A DNA stretch of 12,688 nucleotides from the NCBI GenBank assembly GCA_025927665.1, contig JAICKZ010000061.1, positions 1-12,688 of the forward strand, written 5' to 3'. Below the pieces are notes generated by a model. The model was not told where the DNA came from. It searched no databases and saw only the letters and a program-made list of their open reading frames with translations. This document shows positions 1 to 6,811 of the stretch, piece after piece; the first letter of the stretch is position 1, and the number at the start of each line of letters is the position of its first letter. The position numbers and the translations under genes were made by a program. The stretch is from Steroidobacteraceae bacterium (GTDB taxonomy: Bacteria; Pseudomonadota; Gammaproteobacteria; Steroidobacterales; Steroidobacteraceae).

Positions 1-398
1 AAGATTTTGTCGAGCGAATCAAAGAACTTACTTCAGGACAAGGCGTTGCAGTTGCGTTTGATACAGTCGGTGGAGATACATTTCGTAAGAGTATCGATTG
101 TATTTCACCTTGCGGTCAGTTAGTCACTATTACTGCCGGCGAGACCGGTGCCGCTGCGCCAGCGTTTTTATATAAAAGTGTCACGGTACATTATGAGTTC
201 ATGGGCGCACGCGTTGCCTACAATCAGCAACCGGAAAAACAAGGCGCTATTCTCGCTGGCATCGCCAACCTCGTCGATAATAAACTGATTAATGTTCATG
301 TCAGCAAAGCATGGAAGTTTGAAGAGCTGGTCGAAGCACATCGTGCCATTGAAACTGGGCGCACCATTGGCAAGATGGCTGTAGTAGTTAAAGGATGA
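1..398 (+). CDS. Medium-chain (zinc-type) alcohol dehydrogenase / quinone oxidoreductase, C-terminal part
   Basis: The reading frame is open from base 3 and ends with TGA at 396-398, so about 131 C-terminal residues are present and the start lies outside the window. The segment has the second half of an MDR Rossmann fold: the AFDTVGG stretch, typical of quinone-oxidoreductase-like MDR proteins (after the NAD(P)H-binding glycine motif, which would lie upstream), then a strand reading GQLVTI. It closes with the family-typical tail FEELVEAHRAIETGRTIGKM followed by a VVV strand. Family members are cytosolic and reduce quinones, enones or aldehydes with NAD(P)H. Substrate and zinc dependence cannot be judged because the N-terminal catalytic domain is missing. 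The next gene converges on it, so it does not share an operon with anything to the right. Confidence 0.88.
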   Translation, partial: DFVERIKELTSGQGVAVAFDTVGGDTFRKSIDCISPCGQLVTITAGETGAAAPAFLYKSVTVHYEFMGARVAYNQQPEKQGAILAGIANLVDNKLINVHVSKAWKFEELVEAHRAIETGRTIGKMAVVVKG

Positions 399-477
399 TT
401 TAATTTAAAGTCTCTTACAGTGAGTTGCTTATCCTATGTTTTGACTGCTTATATCAATGGCAAAATAGCTCATAGGG

Positions 478-502
478 TGTAATCGTGATTACATGCTGTT
501 TT
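478..502 (+). terminator. Possible terminator hairpin between convergent genes
   Basis: A perfect dyad, TGTAATC (478-484) and GATTACA (487-493), is followed by T5 at 498-502. It lies 80 bases after the dehydrogenase stop. The stem is AT-rich, its tip is only 2-4 bases, and the T run is a few bases away, so it is a weak terminator candidate. A second, looser dyad lies just before it: CCTATG at 433-438 with CATAGG at 471-476. The dyad could equally be a protein-binding site. Confidence 0.3.
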
Positions 503-544
503 TATTGGCGACTTGTACAAGGCGTAAAAGCACATCAATTAACT

Positions 545-2934
545 TCATTCAAGCTTCACCAATCGTAACCGCAATGCATTGCTAATCACCGATACCGAAC
601 TCAAGCTCATCGCCGCGCTGGCAATCATCGGACTGAGCAATATTCCAAAGAAGGGATACAACGCACCAGCTGCAATTGGCACGCCGACAAAGTTATAAAC
701 AAAGGCGAAGAATAAATTTTGACGAATGTTTTCATTGTACGTTGACTTAAACGTCGTGCTCGCGCGATACCACGCAAATCTCCTTTGACAAGTACCACGC
801 GCGCGCTGTTCATCGCGATATCAGTACCCGTGCCCATTGCAATGCCGACATTGGCAGCAGCAAGCGCCGGTGCGTCGTTAACACCATCACCCGCCATTGC
901 GACAATACGACCTTGTTGTTGCAATTGTTGAATGATCTTGAATTTATCCGCAGGTAATACTTCGGCGTGAACCTCATCAATGGCGAGTTGCTTCGCAATT
1001 GCATTGGCAGTGGTGGAATTATCACCGGTTAACATTACAACACGTAACTTCGAAATACGTAATTGTGTCAACGCTTCTACAGCGGTAGATTTTATAGAGT
1101 CTGCGACGCTAATAATTCCTGCCAATTGATTGTTCACACTCAAGTACATGACCGTGTGGCCTTGCTCTCGTAATTGTTGTGCCTCATTTTCAAATGATGA
1201 AACATTAACCTTTAAGTCGTGCATCAAACCCACACTACCGAATGTAACTGAAGCATTGTTGATGATGCCACTGACGCCTTTACCAGTGATGGATTTGAAA
1301 TCGATCACGAGAGAAATGTCGATGTGTTGCGCGAGAGCATGATCAACAATTGCGTTTGCTAATGGATGTTCGCTCAGTTTTTCCAGCGCGGCTGCATAAC
1401 TTAGTACTTGAGTGTCAGTAAACTTTGTTGTCGGTTTCACTCTTTGTACTGTTGGTTTGCCTTCAGTTAATGTCCCGGTTTTATCAATCACCAAGGTATC
1501 GACCTTTTCCATCAACTCGAGTGCTTCCGCATCTTTAATAAGTACGCCTTCGCCAGCGCCACGTCCCACTCCCACCATAATCGAGATTGGCGTCGCAAGC
1601 CCAAGCGCGCAAGGACACGCGATGATCAGTACCGATACGGCAACGACTACTGCATGTGACAATGCCGGCGCGGGCCCAACAAGTGACCACAATATAAATG
1701 CAACGATGCTGATTGCGATGATCGCAGGTACAAACCATGCAGATACCTGATCGGCTAATTTCTGAATCGGCGCGCGTGAACGACCGGCATCGCTGACCAT
1801 CTGTACAATTTTCGATAGCAGTGTTTGCGCACCAACTTTCTCGGCGCGTAATAAAAACGATCCGGTTTGATTGATCGTGCCCGCTGAAACGTTGTCGCCG
1901 ACATGTTTGCTCACTGGGACCGATTCACCAGTGATCATTGATTCATCGACGTTTGATGATCCATCGGTAATGACGCCATCCACTGGAATTTTGCCACCAG
2001 GTTTGATGCGTAATATGTCACCGATTTGTACGACGTCAAGATGCACTTCTTGTTCTTCACCCTGCGTATTAACACGCAATGCAGTATTCGGCGCCAGTGA
2101 CAGCAATGACTTCACTGCACTGTTGGTTTGTGAACGCGCGCGTAACTCCAACACTTGGCCCAACAACACCAGCGTCGTAATTACTGCGGCAGATTCAAAA
2201 TACAACGGTACCATACCATTCATTTTGAATGCTTCGGGCAGTAAAGTTGGAAACAATAGTCCCATTACGCTAAACACATATGCCGTCGCAGTGCCAATAC
2301 CAATCAAGGTAAACATGTTCAATGATTTATTTTTAAACGATTGCCATGCGCGTTCGAAGAAAGACCATCCGCTCCAAAGTATCACCGGAGTTGCAAGCAC
2401 CGCCTGCGACCACATGAACAAAATCTTACCCATCAACTGCTGCAAACCTAATCGTGGTAGCAGATCGCTCATTGCAATTATTAGCAACGGTAACGTTAAT
2501 GCCACACTGATCCAGAAGCGTCGGGTCATATTATTCAGTTCTGAATTGTCACTGTCATTGAGCGAAGCCGTATGCGGCTCAAGCGTCATGCCACACTTGG
2601 GACAATTACCAGGCTTATCACTGATCACCTCTGGATGCATTGGACAAGTCCACTTTGTCGCCGTGGTTTCTTTCACTATTGATGATCGCGATGAACTTTC
2701 TGTGGGGTCCTTTTCATGATTACAACAAGTGGTTAGTGCTGCGGTATTTGCAGAAGAACGAGTGTATTGATGTGGCGCGGCTTTGAACTTGGTGACACAA
2801 CCTTGCGAGCAAAAATAATAAATTTTGCCTTGGTATGCAGCTGATTTGTCAGGATTGGCCACCACCTTCATGCCGCACACGGGATCTATGTGCAGCTTAT
2901 TGCTATGTGTTTCAGTGGCGTGCTCGTGCTTCAT
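545..2934 (-). CDS. copA: Cu(+)-exporting P1B-type ATPase with YHS and CPMHP domains, frameshifted near the 3' end
   Basis: Inner-membrane ATPase that pumps Cu(I) out of the cytoplasm. The start ATG at 2934 has GGAG (2939-2942) just upstream. Order: His-rich start; YHS metal-binding module (residues 15-57; Cys20, Cys42, Cys46); Cys-rich HMBD module (95-120, CPMHP then CPKCGM); membrane segments; actuator TGES (335-338); metal-site CPC (440-442); phosphorylated Asp484 in DKTGT; HP (523-524); GDGVNDAP (682-689). As read, the frame ends at 625 with an unrelated tail. Adding one base at the T4 run 729-732 (A4 on the coding strand, residue ~735) restores a normal C-terminus to TGA at 545-547, giving 796 residues. 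The restored part has the TM7 Tyr-Asn and TM8 Met-Ser-Leu-Ser-Ser that complete the Cu(I) site of P1B-1 pumps. So the gene is either inactivated or carries a sequencing error. No copper regulator is present nearby. The symbol reflects the family; the N-terminus is YHS/HMBD rather than classical HMA. Confidence 0.92.
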
Positions 2935-2938
2935 GTAA

Positions 2939-2942
2939 CTCC
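2939..2942 (-). promoter_or_regulatory. Ribosome binding site of the copper ATPase
   Basis: GGAG on the minus strand, four bases before the ATG at 2934, supports that start. The divergent spacer 2935-3026 (or to 3098, if the ATG start of the right-hand gene is used) must hold promoters for both the ATPase and the GH17 gene. I found no convincing CueR- or CopY-type operator in it. Confidence 0.5.
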
Positions 2943-3026
2943 GATACTAAGCTCTAATCGCATTTAGACAACATTGGCAAGATAATTTGCAATGCTGAAG
3001 TCGAAGAAATACTGGCGACCCATGGT

Positions 3027-4682
3027 GTGGACCTGTACAGTTCACTACAAGCACGGAAAAATACTTATCTTTTGCTGACATTACCAATAGTTTCTCGAAT
3101 GATTTATCATGCTTTTCCTCGCCATCAATACATCGCGCTATTTTTACTGCTGTTGCTATCCATTGGTATGGCGGTGTTCTGGATAAACAAAGGACGAGCA
3201 CACCACTTTCCCGATGCGCCTAATGGTCAATTCGGGTGTTTGTCATACACACCACGTAGTGACGGCATTCATCTTACCGAAGCCGATACTCGCAAGCAGA
3301 TAGCGATTGATATGCAGCAATTGTCCGCACGCACTCACTGCGTGCGAACTTACTCTGTGATGGGTGGGCTGGACGAAGTGCCTGCGGTCGCACGTAAACT
3401 CGGCATGCATGTATTACTTGGCATCTGGATTGGTCGCAACGATGAAGTCAATGAGTTAGAGCTTAAGCATGGCATTGATGTCGCAAATGAAAATCGCGAT
3501 GTGATTGATGCCGTTATTGTCGGTAACGAAGTATTGCTGCGTCGTGAGCAAAGTGCACCGATACTGGCAACCATGATGCAACGCGTTCACAACGAAACGC
3601 AGCTTCCAGTGACTTATGCGGATGTATGGGATTTTTGGCTGAAGAATCCATCATTGGCAGATTCTGCATCATTCATCACCATTCATATTTTGCCGTATTG
3701 GGACGATATTCCCATTGCCATTGATCATGCCATGAATCATGTGGATGACATTTATAAAAAAATTCAAAACGCTTTTCCGGGTAAAGCTATTTACGTCGGC
3801 GAGACCGGATGGCCGAGTGCGGGAAGACAACGTGAAGGCGCATTGCCCAGCTTAATCAACGAAGCACGTTTCACTCGAGAATTTATAGCTTTTGCGAATG
3901 CACATTCCTTACCCAACAATTTTATCGAAGCTTATGATCAGCCCTGGAAGAAAGCATTGGAGGGCACCGTGGGCGGTTATTGGGGTTTATACGATGCCGA
4001 TGGCCATGAAAAATTTCCACTCACTGGTCCAGTGATTGAAGACGTAAAGTGGTGGCGCGGTTTGTTAGGTGGTGGCGTTGTCGCCGCATTGTTAACGCTG
4101 TTTGTGTGGATCAAACAAGTACGCACAGTTCCTTTATTAGCAACCTATGCACTGGCGGGATTCTGTCTGGGCGCGGTCATTCCCATTCAATGGCATTACT
4201 GGATGATCAGCAATCGTGACTGGCAGGAATGGTTATGCGCTGTCACGTGGGGCGCTACATCCGATGCAGTATTTATTTGCGCATTGATTCCCGTCTCTAC
4301 AGAAGGAATCGTCATTAAGCGCCTCGTGTTTGCTGCAGAATCAATACTGCTGTTTGGTGTTGCCTATATTAATCTCGGATTAGTATTCGATGCACGCTAT
4401 CGCGACTTTCCTTCCATGTTTCTGTTATTACCAACCATTACATTGCTGATTGCCAAAATTAATTTCTCTGCACGAGATAACTTGCTGATCTCTCTATCAT
4501 CGATTTACAAATTAATGTTTGCTTGTTGGATGCTGATATCAATCATCGCCATTGTTTATATAGAACACTTCAGTAACTTCAACGCCATCTGGTGGTGTAT
4601 ATGTTGTGCACTACTGGCTTGGGCTGTGTTGCCCTATCGTTCGCGAATGGTTCAACCGTTGCAAACTAAGTCGGATGTATAA
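3027..4682 (+). CDS. Membrane-anchored GH17 beta-1,3-glucan hydrolase / transglycosylase
   Basis: Acts on beta-1,3-linked glucans, probably outside the inner membrane. One N-terminal membrane segment (residues ~35-53) is followed by a GH17 TIM barrel (~66-340) and about seven C-terminal membrane helices (~345-545). The two catalytic glutamates are visible: acid/base Glu168 in VGNEV and nucleophile Glu259 in YVGETGWPSAG. Family knowledge: several proteobacterial membrane-bound GH17 proteins act as glucan transglycosylases in periplasmic or exported glucan synthesis, and some carry a GT2 domain. This one has helices but no GT2 domain. The longest frame begins at GTG 3027 without a clear ribosome site. 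ATG at 3099 (527 residues) starts a more typical membrane-anchor N-terminus and may be the true start. The last 72 bases overlap the convergent gene. Hydrolase versus transglycosylase activity cannot be settled from sequence. Confidence 0.86.
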   Translation: MDLYSSLQARKNTYLLLTLPIVSRMIYHAFPRHQYIALFLLLLLSIGMAVFWINKGRAHHFPDAPNGQFGCLSYTPRSDGIHLTEADTRKQIAIDMQQLSARTHCVRTYSVMGGLDEVPAVARKLGMHVLLGIWIGRNDEVNELELKHGIDVANENRDVIDAVIVGNEVLLRREQSAPILATMMQRVHNETQLPVTYADVWDFWLKNPSLADSASFITIHILPYWDDIPIAIDHAMNHVDDIYKKIQNAFPGKAIYVGETGWPSAGRQREGALPSLINEARFTREFIAFANAHSLPNNFIEAYDQPWKKALEGTVGGYWGLYDADGHEKFPLTGPVIEDVKWWRGLLGGGVVAALLTLFVWIKQVRTVPLLATYALAGFCLGAVIPIQWHYWMISNRDWQEWLCAVTWGATSDAVFICALIPVSTEGIVIKRLVFAAESILLFGVAYINLGLVFDARYRDFPSMFLLLPTITLLIAKINFSARDNLLISLSSIYKLMFACWMLISIIAIVYIEHFSNFNAIWWCICCALLAWAVLPYRSRMVQPLQTKSDV

Positions 4683-5006
4683 CACCGCACCTAACAACAT
4701 TCCAAATCCTGACAGATCAAAATCGTACAACACCATGCCGGCAATGCCGGCGACCATCGCGACAATAGCGAATAAGCGTATTGCACCTACCCATGCCAGC
4801 GCGGCTGCAACAATGCTGATCGGGCCAAACAAATGTCTTGAGAAACCAAATATTGCAGCGTTACGAATTTTGCAACTGAACGCCGCAGCCTGTAGCACGC
4901 AGGCGGTAGCGACTTCGTCAGGTTCAACGATAAAAAAACGGATGGCCAATAATATGGCGGCAGTGACAAGCGTAATTAGGAAGATGTTGAGAATGATACG
5001 GATCAT
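4611..5006 (-). CDS. Small four-helix membrane protein of unknown function
   Basis: 131 residues with about four hydrophobic segments (~4-25, 52-74, 76-97 and 100-115). A loop after the first helix reads VEPDEVATAC and has a second Cys ten residues later, so the pair could form an extracytoplasmic disulfide. The N-terminus (MIRIIL then a hydrophobic run) is a plausible start, although no clear Shine-Dalgarno precedes it. The 3' end overlaps the end of the GH17 gene on the other strand by 72 bases, and the overlapping C-terminal tail is polar and looks unconstrained. I recognise the VEPD-C-C arrangement only vaguely, from uncharacterised gammaproteobacterial membrane proteins. Pairing with the GH17 enzyme suggests, but does not show, a link to envelope glucan. 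The opposite-strand frame over this region has an ordinary non-membrane composition and looks like its shadow. Confidence 0.65.
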   Translation of the reverse strand: MIRIILNIFLITLVTAAILLAIRFFIVEPDEVATACVLQAAAFSCKIRNAAIFGFSRHLFGPISIVAAALAWVGAIRLFAIVAMVAGIAGMVLYDFDLSGFGMLLGAVLYIRLSLQRLNHSRTIGQHSPSQ

Positions 5007-5105
5007 AGTGGATGGTGATGGATATTTAAATGTTCAACAAAGCGCGATTAACTTGCATACATTGTTCATACGCGGCAACTATGTTTCAGCGTTTATCAAA
5101 AGTAT

Positions 5106-5129
5106 ATCAGCTCATGCTGATGAATTTTT
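5106..5129 (+). terminator. Hairpin with T5 tail in the gene-poor gap
   Basis: ATCAGC (5106-5111), loop TCAT and GCTGAT (5116-5121) form a perfect six-base-pair stem, followed by T5 at 5125-5129. It has the form of a small intrinsic terminator for plus-strand transcription. No intact plus-strand gene ends just before it, so its role is unclear; it might block read-through toward the propeller operon. Confidence 0.28.
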
Positions 5130-5155
5130 GATAATTGATTTACTCAATGACGTCG

Positions 5156-5290
5156 CTATGTCACCATCGAGCGAAACAGTATGAGGGGATTGTCTTTGGA
5201 AACGATGATTCCATATCGTATCCGGAATTGCGCAGCGTCCATGTCAATCGCATTCACGACCAATGCACGACCACCAATCATGGCACCGCA
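5156..5290 (-). pseudogene. Decayed C-terminal fragment of a GNAT acetyltransferase (toxin-like)
   Basis: On the minus strand, from about 5290 to the TAG at 5156-5158, the gap encodes about 44 residues. They include GGRALVVNAIDMDAAQF, then RIRYGIIVSKDNPL, then LFRSM. This matches the C-terminal half of GNAT proteins of the TacT-like toxin group as I know them (G-A-R-A-L-x-V-x-A-I-D, then A-A-x-F-Y-x-x-F-G-F, S-x-x-N-P-L-x-L-F). Just upstream the frame reads a few unrelated residues and then meets a stop. The acetyl-CoA-binding motif A and the N-terminal half are therefore missing. There is no usable start and no adjacent ribbon-helix-helix (DUF1778-type) antitoxin. I read it as the remnant of an acetyltransferase gene, perhaps from a lost toxin-antitoxin pair. 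It is non-functional as it stands. Confidence 0.55.
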
Positions 5291-5375
5291 CTTGTGACTA
5301 TTTTGATAGTGACTAACAATTCCACATTACTTAATTGACACCTTGCTTCTGTAGCGTAATAGTTAGGCTCTGTCG

Positions 5376-5393
5376 CTAATAGCACTAATAGCA
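5376..5393 (+). repeat. Tandem 9-base repeat in front of the propeller gene
   Basis: CTAATAGCA occurs twice without a gap (5376-5384 and 5385-5393), ending three bases before the ATG at 5397. A related GCGTAATAG lies at about 5354-5362. The repeats occupy the place where a ribosome binding site should be, and no Shine-Dalgarno sequence is visible there. They could be a slippage duplication or a regulatory element. Confidence 0.4.
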
Positions 5394-5396
5394 AAG

Positions 5397-6512
5397 ATGT
5401 TAACCATGCCAACTCTATGGATCTCCACACGCAAAGGTGTATTTCACTTATCTAGCGATACCAAGCGCAAAACATGGAAACTATCTGGTCCGCAAATGTT
5501 GGGCCATATAATTCATCACGTAGTCCAAGACTTACGTGATCCAAAAACATTATTGATGGCGGCGAAAACCGGGCATCTTGGTCCTACGATTTATCGTTCC
5601 ACGAATCGCGGCAAAACCTGGAAGGAAGCAAAACAACCTCCCGCATTTCGCAAAGCAAATGAGGGTGAAGAATCACGTGCTGTACAACGCGTGATTTGGT
5701 TAACGCCGGGCCATGCCAAAGAAAAGGGTACCTGGTACGCTGGCACGTCTCCCGCTGGATTGTTTCAATCCAAAGATGCTGGTGAAACATGGGTACCTGT
5801 TGCAGGGTTTAATGATCATCCCATGCGCAGCAAGTGGGTGCAGTTCGGCACGCCTGATGGTGAGTTCTTGCATTCCATCATGACCGATCCACGCGACGCC
5901 AACCATTTATATATTGGTATCTCGATTGGTGGTGTATTTGAATCACTGGATGGTGGCAATAGTTGGCTGCCATTAAACCAAGGCGTTGCGATGGATTATG
6001 CACCCGATTCAACTGCCGAGTTTGGCCATGATCCACACTGTGTCGTCATGCATCCACTCAAACCCGATCGTTTGTACCAACAAAATCATTGTGGTTTATA
6101 TCGCATTGATCGGCCATCCAATATGTGGGAACGCATCGGCAAGAGCATGCCAAAAAAAATTGGTGATATTGGTTTTCCAGTGGTGCTACATCCACACGAT
6201 GCAGATACGGCATGGGTGTTTCCCATGGATGGTACCCGTGTGTGGCCACGCACCGCCGTGAACGGCAAGCCGGCGGTATATCGCACTCAAAATGCAGGCA
6301 AATCATGGCAACGCTTGGACAAAGGTTTACCTGCATCACAAGCATGGTTGACTGTCTTACGACAGGCAATGTGTGCAGATACTCAATTACGACCAGGTGT
6401 ATATTTTGGCACCACAAGTGGTGAAGTGTGGGGAAGCAACAATGAGGGTGAAGCGTGGAAATGCATTGCACAAAGATTGCCTGAAATTTATGCGGTGACC
6501 GTTGCTGATTGA
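5397..6512 (+). CDS. Asp-box (BNR) beta-propeller protein, 'glycosyl hydrolase'-like
   Basis: 371 residues with repeated Asp-box motifs (S-x-D-x-G-x-T-W type): STNRGKTW (68-75), SKDAGETW (125-132), SLDGGNSW (183-190), TQNAGKSW (297-304) and SNNEGEAW (347-354). A degenerate first copy, SDTKRKTW, lies at 20-27. This spacing fits a six- or seven-bladed propeller of the sialidase/sortilin/WD40-YVTN-like class. Such proteins are often annotated as glycosyl hydrolases, but Asp boxes are structural, and I see no sialidase FRIP motif or arginine triad, so no activity is assigned. There is no signal peptide or membrane segment, so it should be cytosolic. Two in-frame starts exist (5397 and 5406), neither with a good ribosome site. 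It is first in a unit with the Ubl gene 15 bases downstream and the E1-like gene after that, which suggests function with the sulfur-carrier pair. Confidence 0.85.
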   Translation: MLTMPTLWISTRKGVFHLSSDTKRKTWKLSGPQMLGHIIHHVVQDLRDPKTLLMAAKTGHLGPTIYRSTNRGKTWKEAKQPPAFRKANEGEESRAVQRVIWLTPGHAKEKGTWYAGTSPAGLFQSKDAGETWVPVAGFNDHPMRSKWVQFGTPDGEFLHSIMTDPRDANHLYIGISIGGVFESLDGGNSWLPLNQGVAMDYAPDSTAEFGHDPHCVVMHPLKPDRLYQQNHCGLYRIDRPSNMWERIGKSMPKKIGDIGFPVVLHPHDADTAWVFPMDGTRVWPRTAVNGKPAVYRTQNAGKSWQRLDKGLPASQAWLTVLRQAMCADTQLRPGVYFGTTSGEVWGSNNEGEAWKCIAQRLPEIYAVTVAD

Positions 6513-6527
6513 ATCGCTGTTACAACT

Positions 6528-6803
6528 ATGAAGACCAACATCTGTACTGTACACGTTGCCAGTCCTTTGCGTTCTTACACCAAAGGCGCAACCAAGGTCA
6601 TCGCGAAGGGTGCATCGCTACAAGAGGTACTGGCTGATCTGGATCAACAGTTTCCTGGCATGCGCTTTCGCATGATCGATGAACAAAATCATATTCGTGA
6701 ACACATTCGTCTTTCTATCAATACGCAAATGACCAATGATCTAATGCATCCGCTTAAATCTGGCGATGTCCTTCATTTAATTTGTGCACTTAGTGGTGGT
6801 TAA
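6528..6803 (+). CDS. MoaD/ThiS-family ubiquitin-fold sulfur carrier
   Basis: 91 residues, the usual length for MoaD-like proteins, ending in LSGG. The exposed C-terminal Gly90-Gly91 is the hallmark of carriers that an E1-like enzyme adenylates and then converts to a thiocarboxylate. The beta-grasp pattern is visible: an N-terminal strand (TVHVASPL), the helix ASLQEVLADLDQQFPGM, then strands including IRLSINTQ and the GDVLHLICA strand before the tail. The gene begins 15 bases after the propeller stop, and the E1-like gene starts 8 bases after its own stop, so the three are probably co-transcribed and translated together. Known relatives donate sulfur to molybdopterin, thiamine, cysteine (CysO) or tRNA. 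No moaE, thiG, cysM or JAMM-protease gene lies in the window, so the pathway is open and I give no symbol. Confidence 0.87.
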   Translation: MKTNICTVHVASPLRSYTKGATKVIAKGASLQEVLADLDQQFPGMRFRMIDEQNHIREHIRLSINTQMTNDLMHPLKSGDVLHLICALSGG

Positions 6804-6811
6804 GTTACATC

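Noticed and set aside
1871..2719. Long plus-strand open frame of 282 codons
   Set aside because: It lies antisense within the copper ATPase, whose motifs are unmistakable; the antisense protein shows no family pattern.
3033..3040. CTGTACAG palindrome as a CopY-type copper operator
   Set aside because: The CopY operator core is TACA-N2-TGTA; this is only an 8-base palindrome and does not match.
2947..3201. Minus-strand frame of 84 codons upstream of the copper ATPase, considered as a small Cys-rich metal protein
   Set aside because: Most of it is antisense to the start of the GH17 gene; its Cys residues do not form a recognisable metal motif and no ribosome site was seen.
4606..5184. Plus-strand open frame of 192 codons over the small membrane protein
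   Set aside because: The minus-strand frame has a coherent membrane-protein pattern with a sensible N-terminus. The plus-strand product is rich in Asn, Ala, Met and Thr without hydrophobic periodicity, as expected for an antisense shadow.
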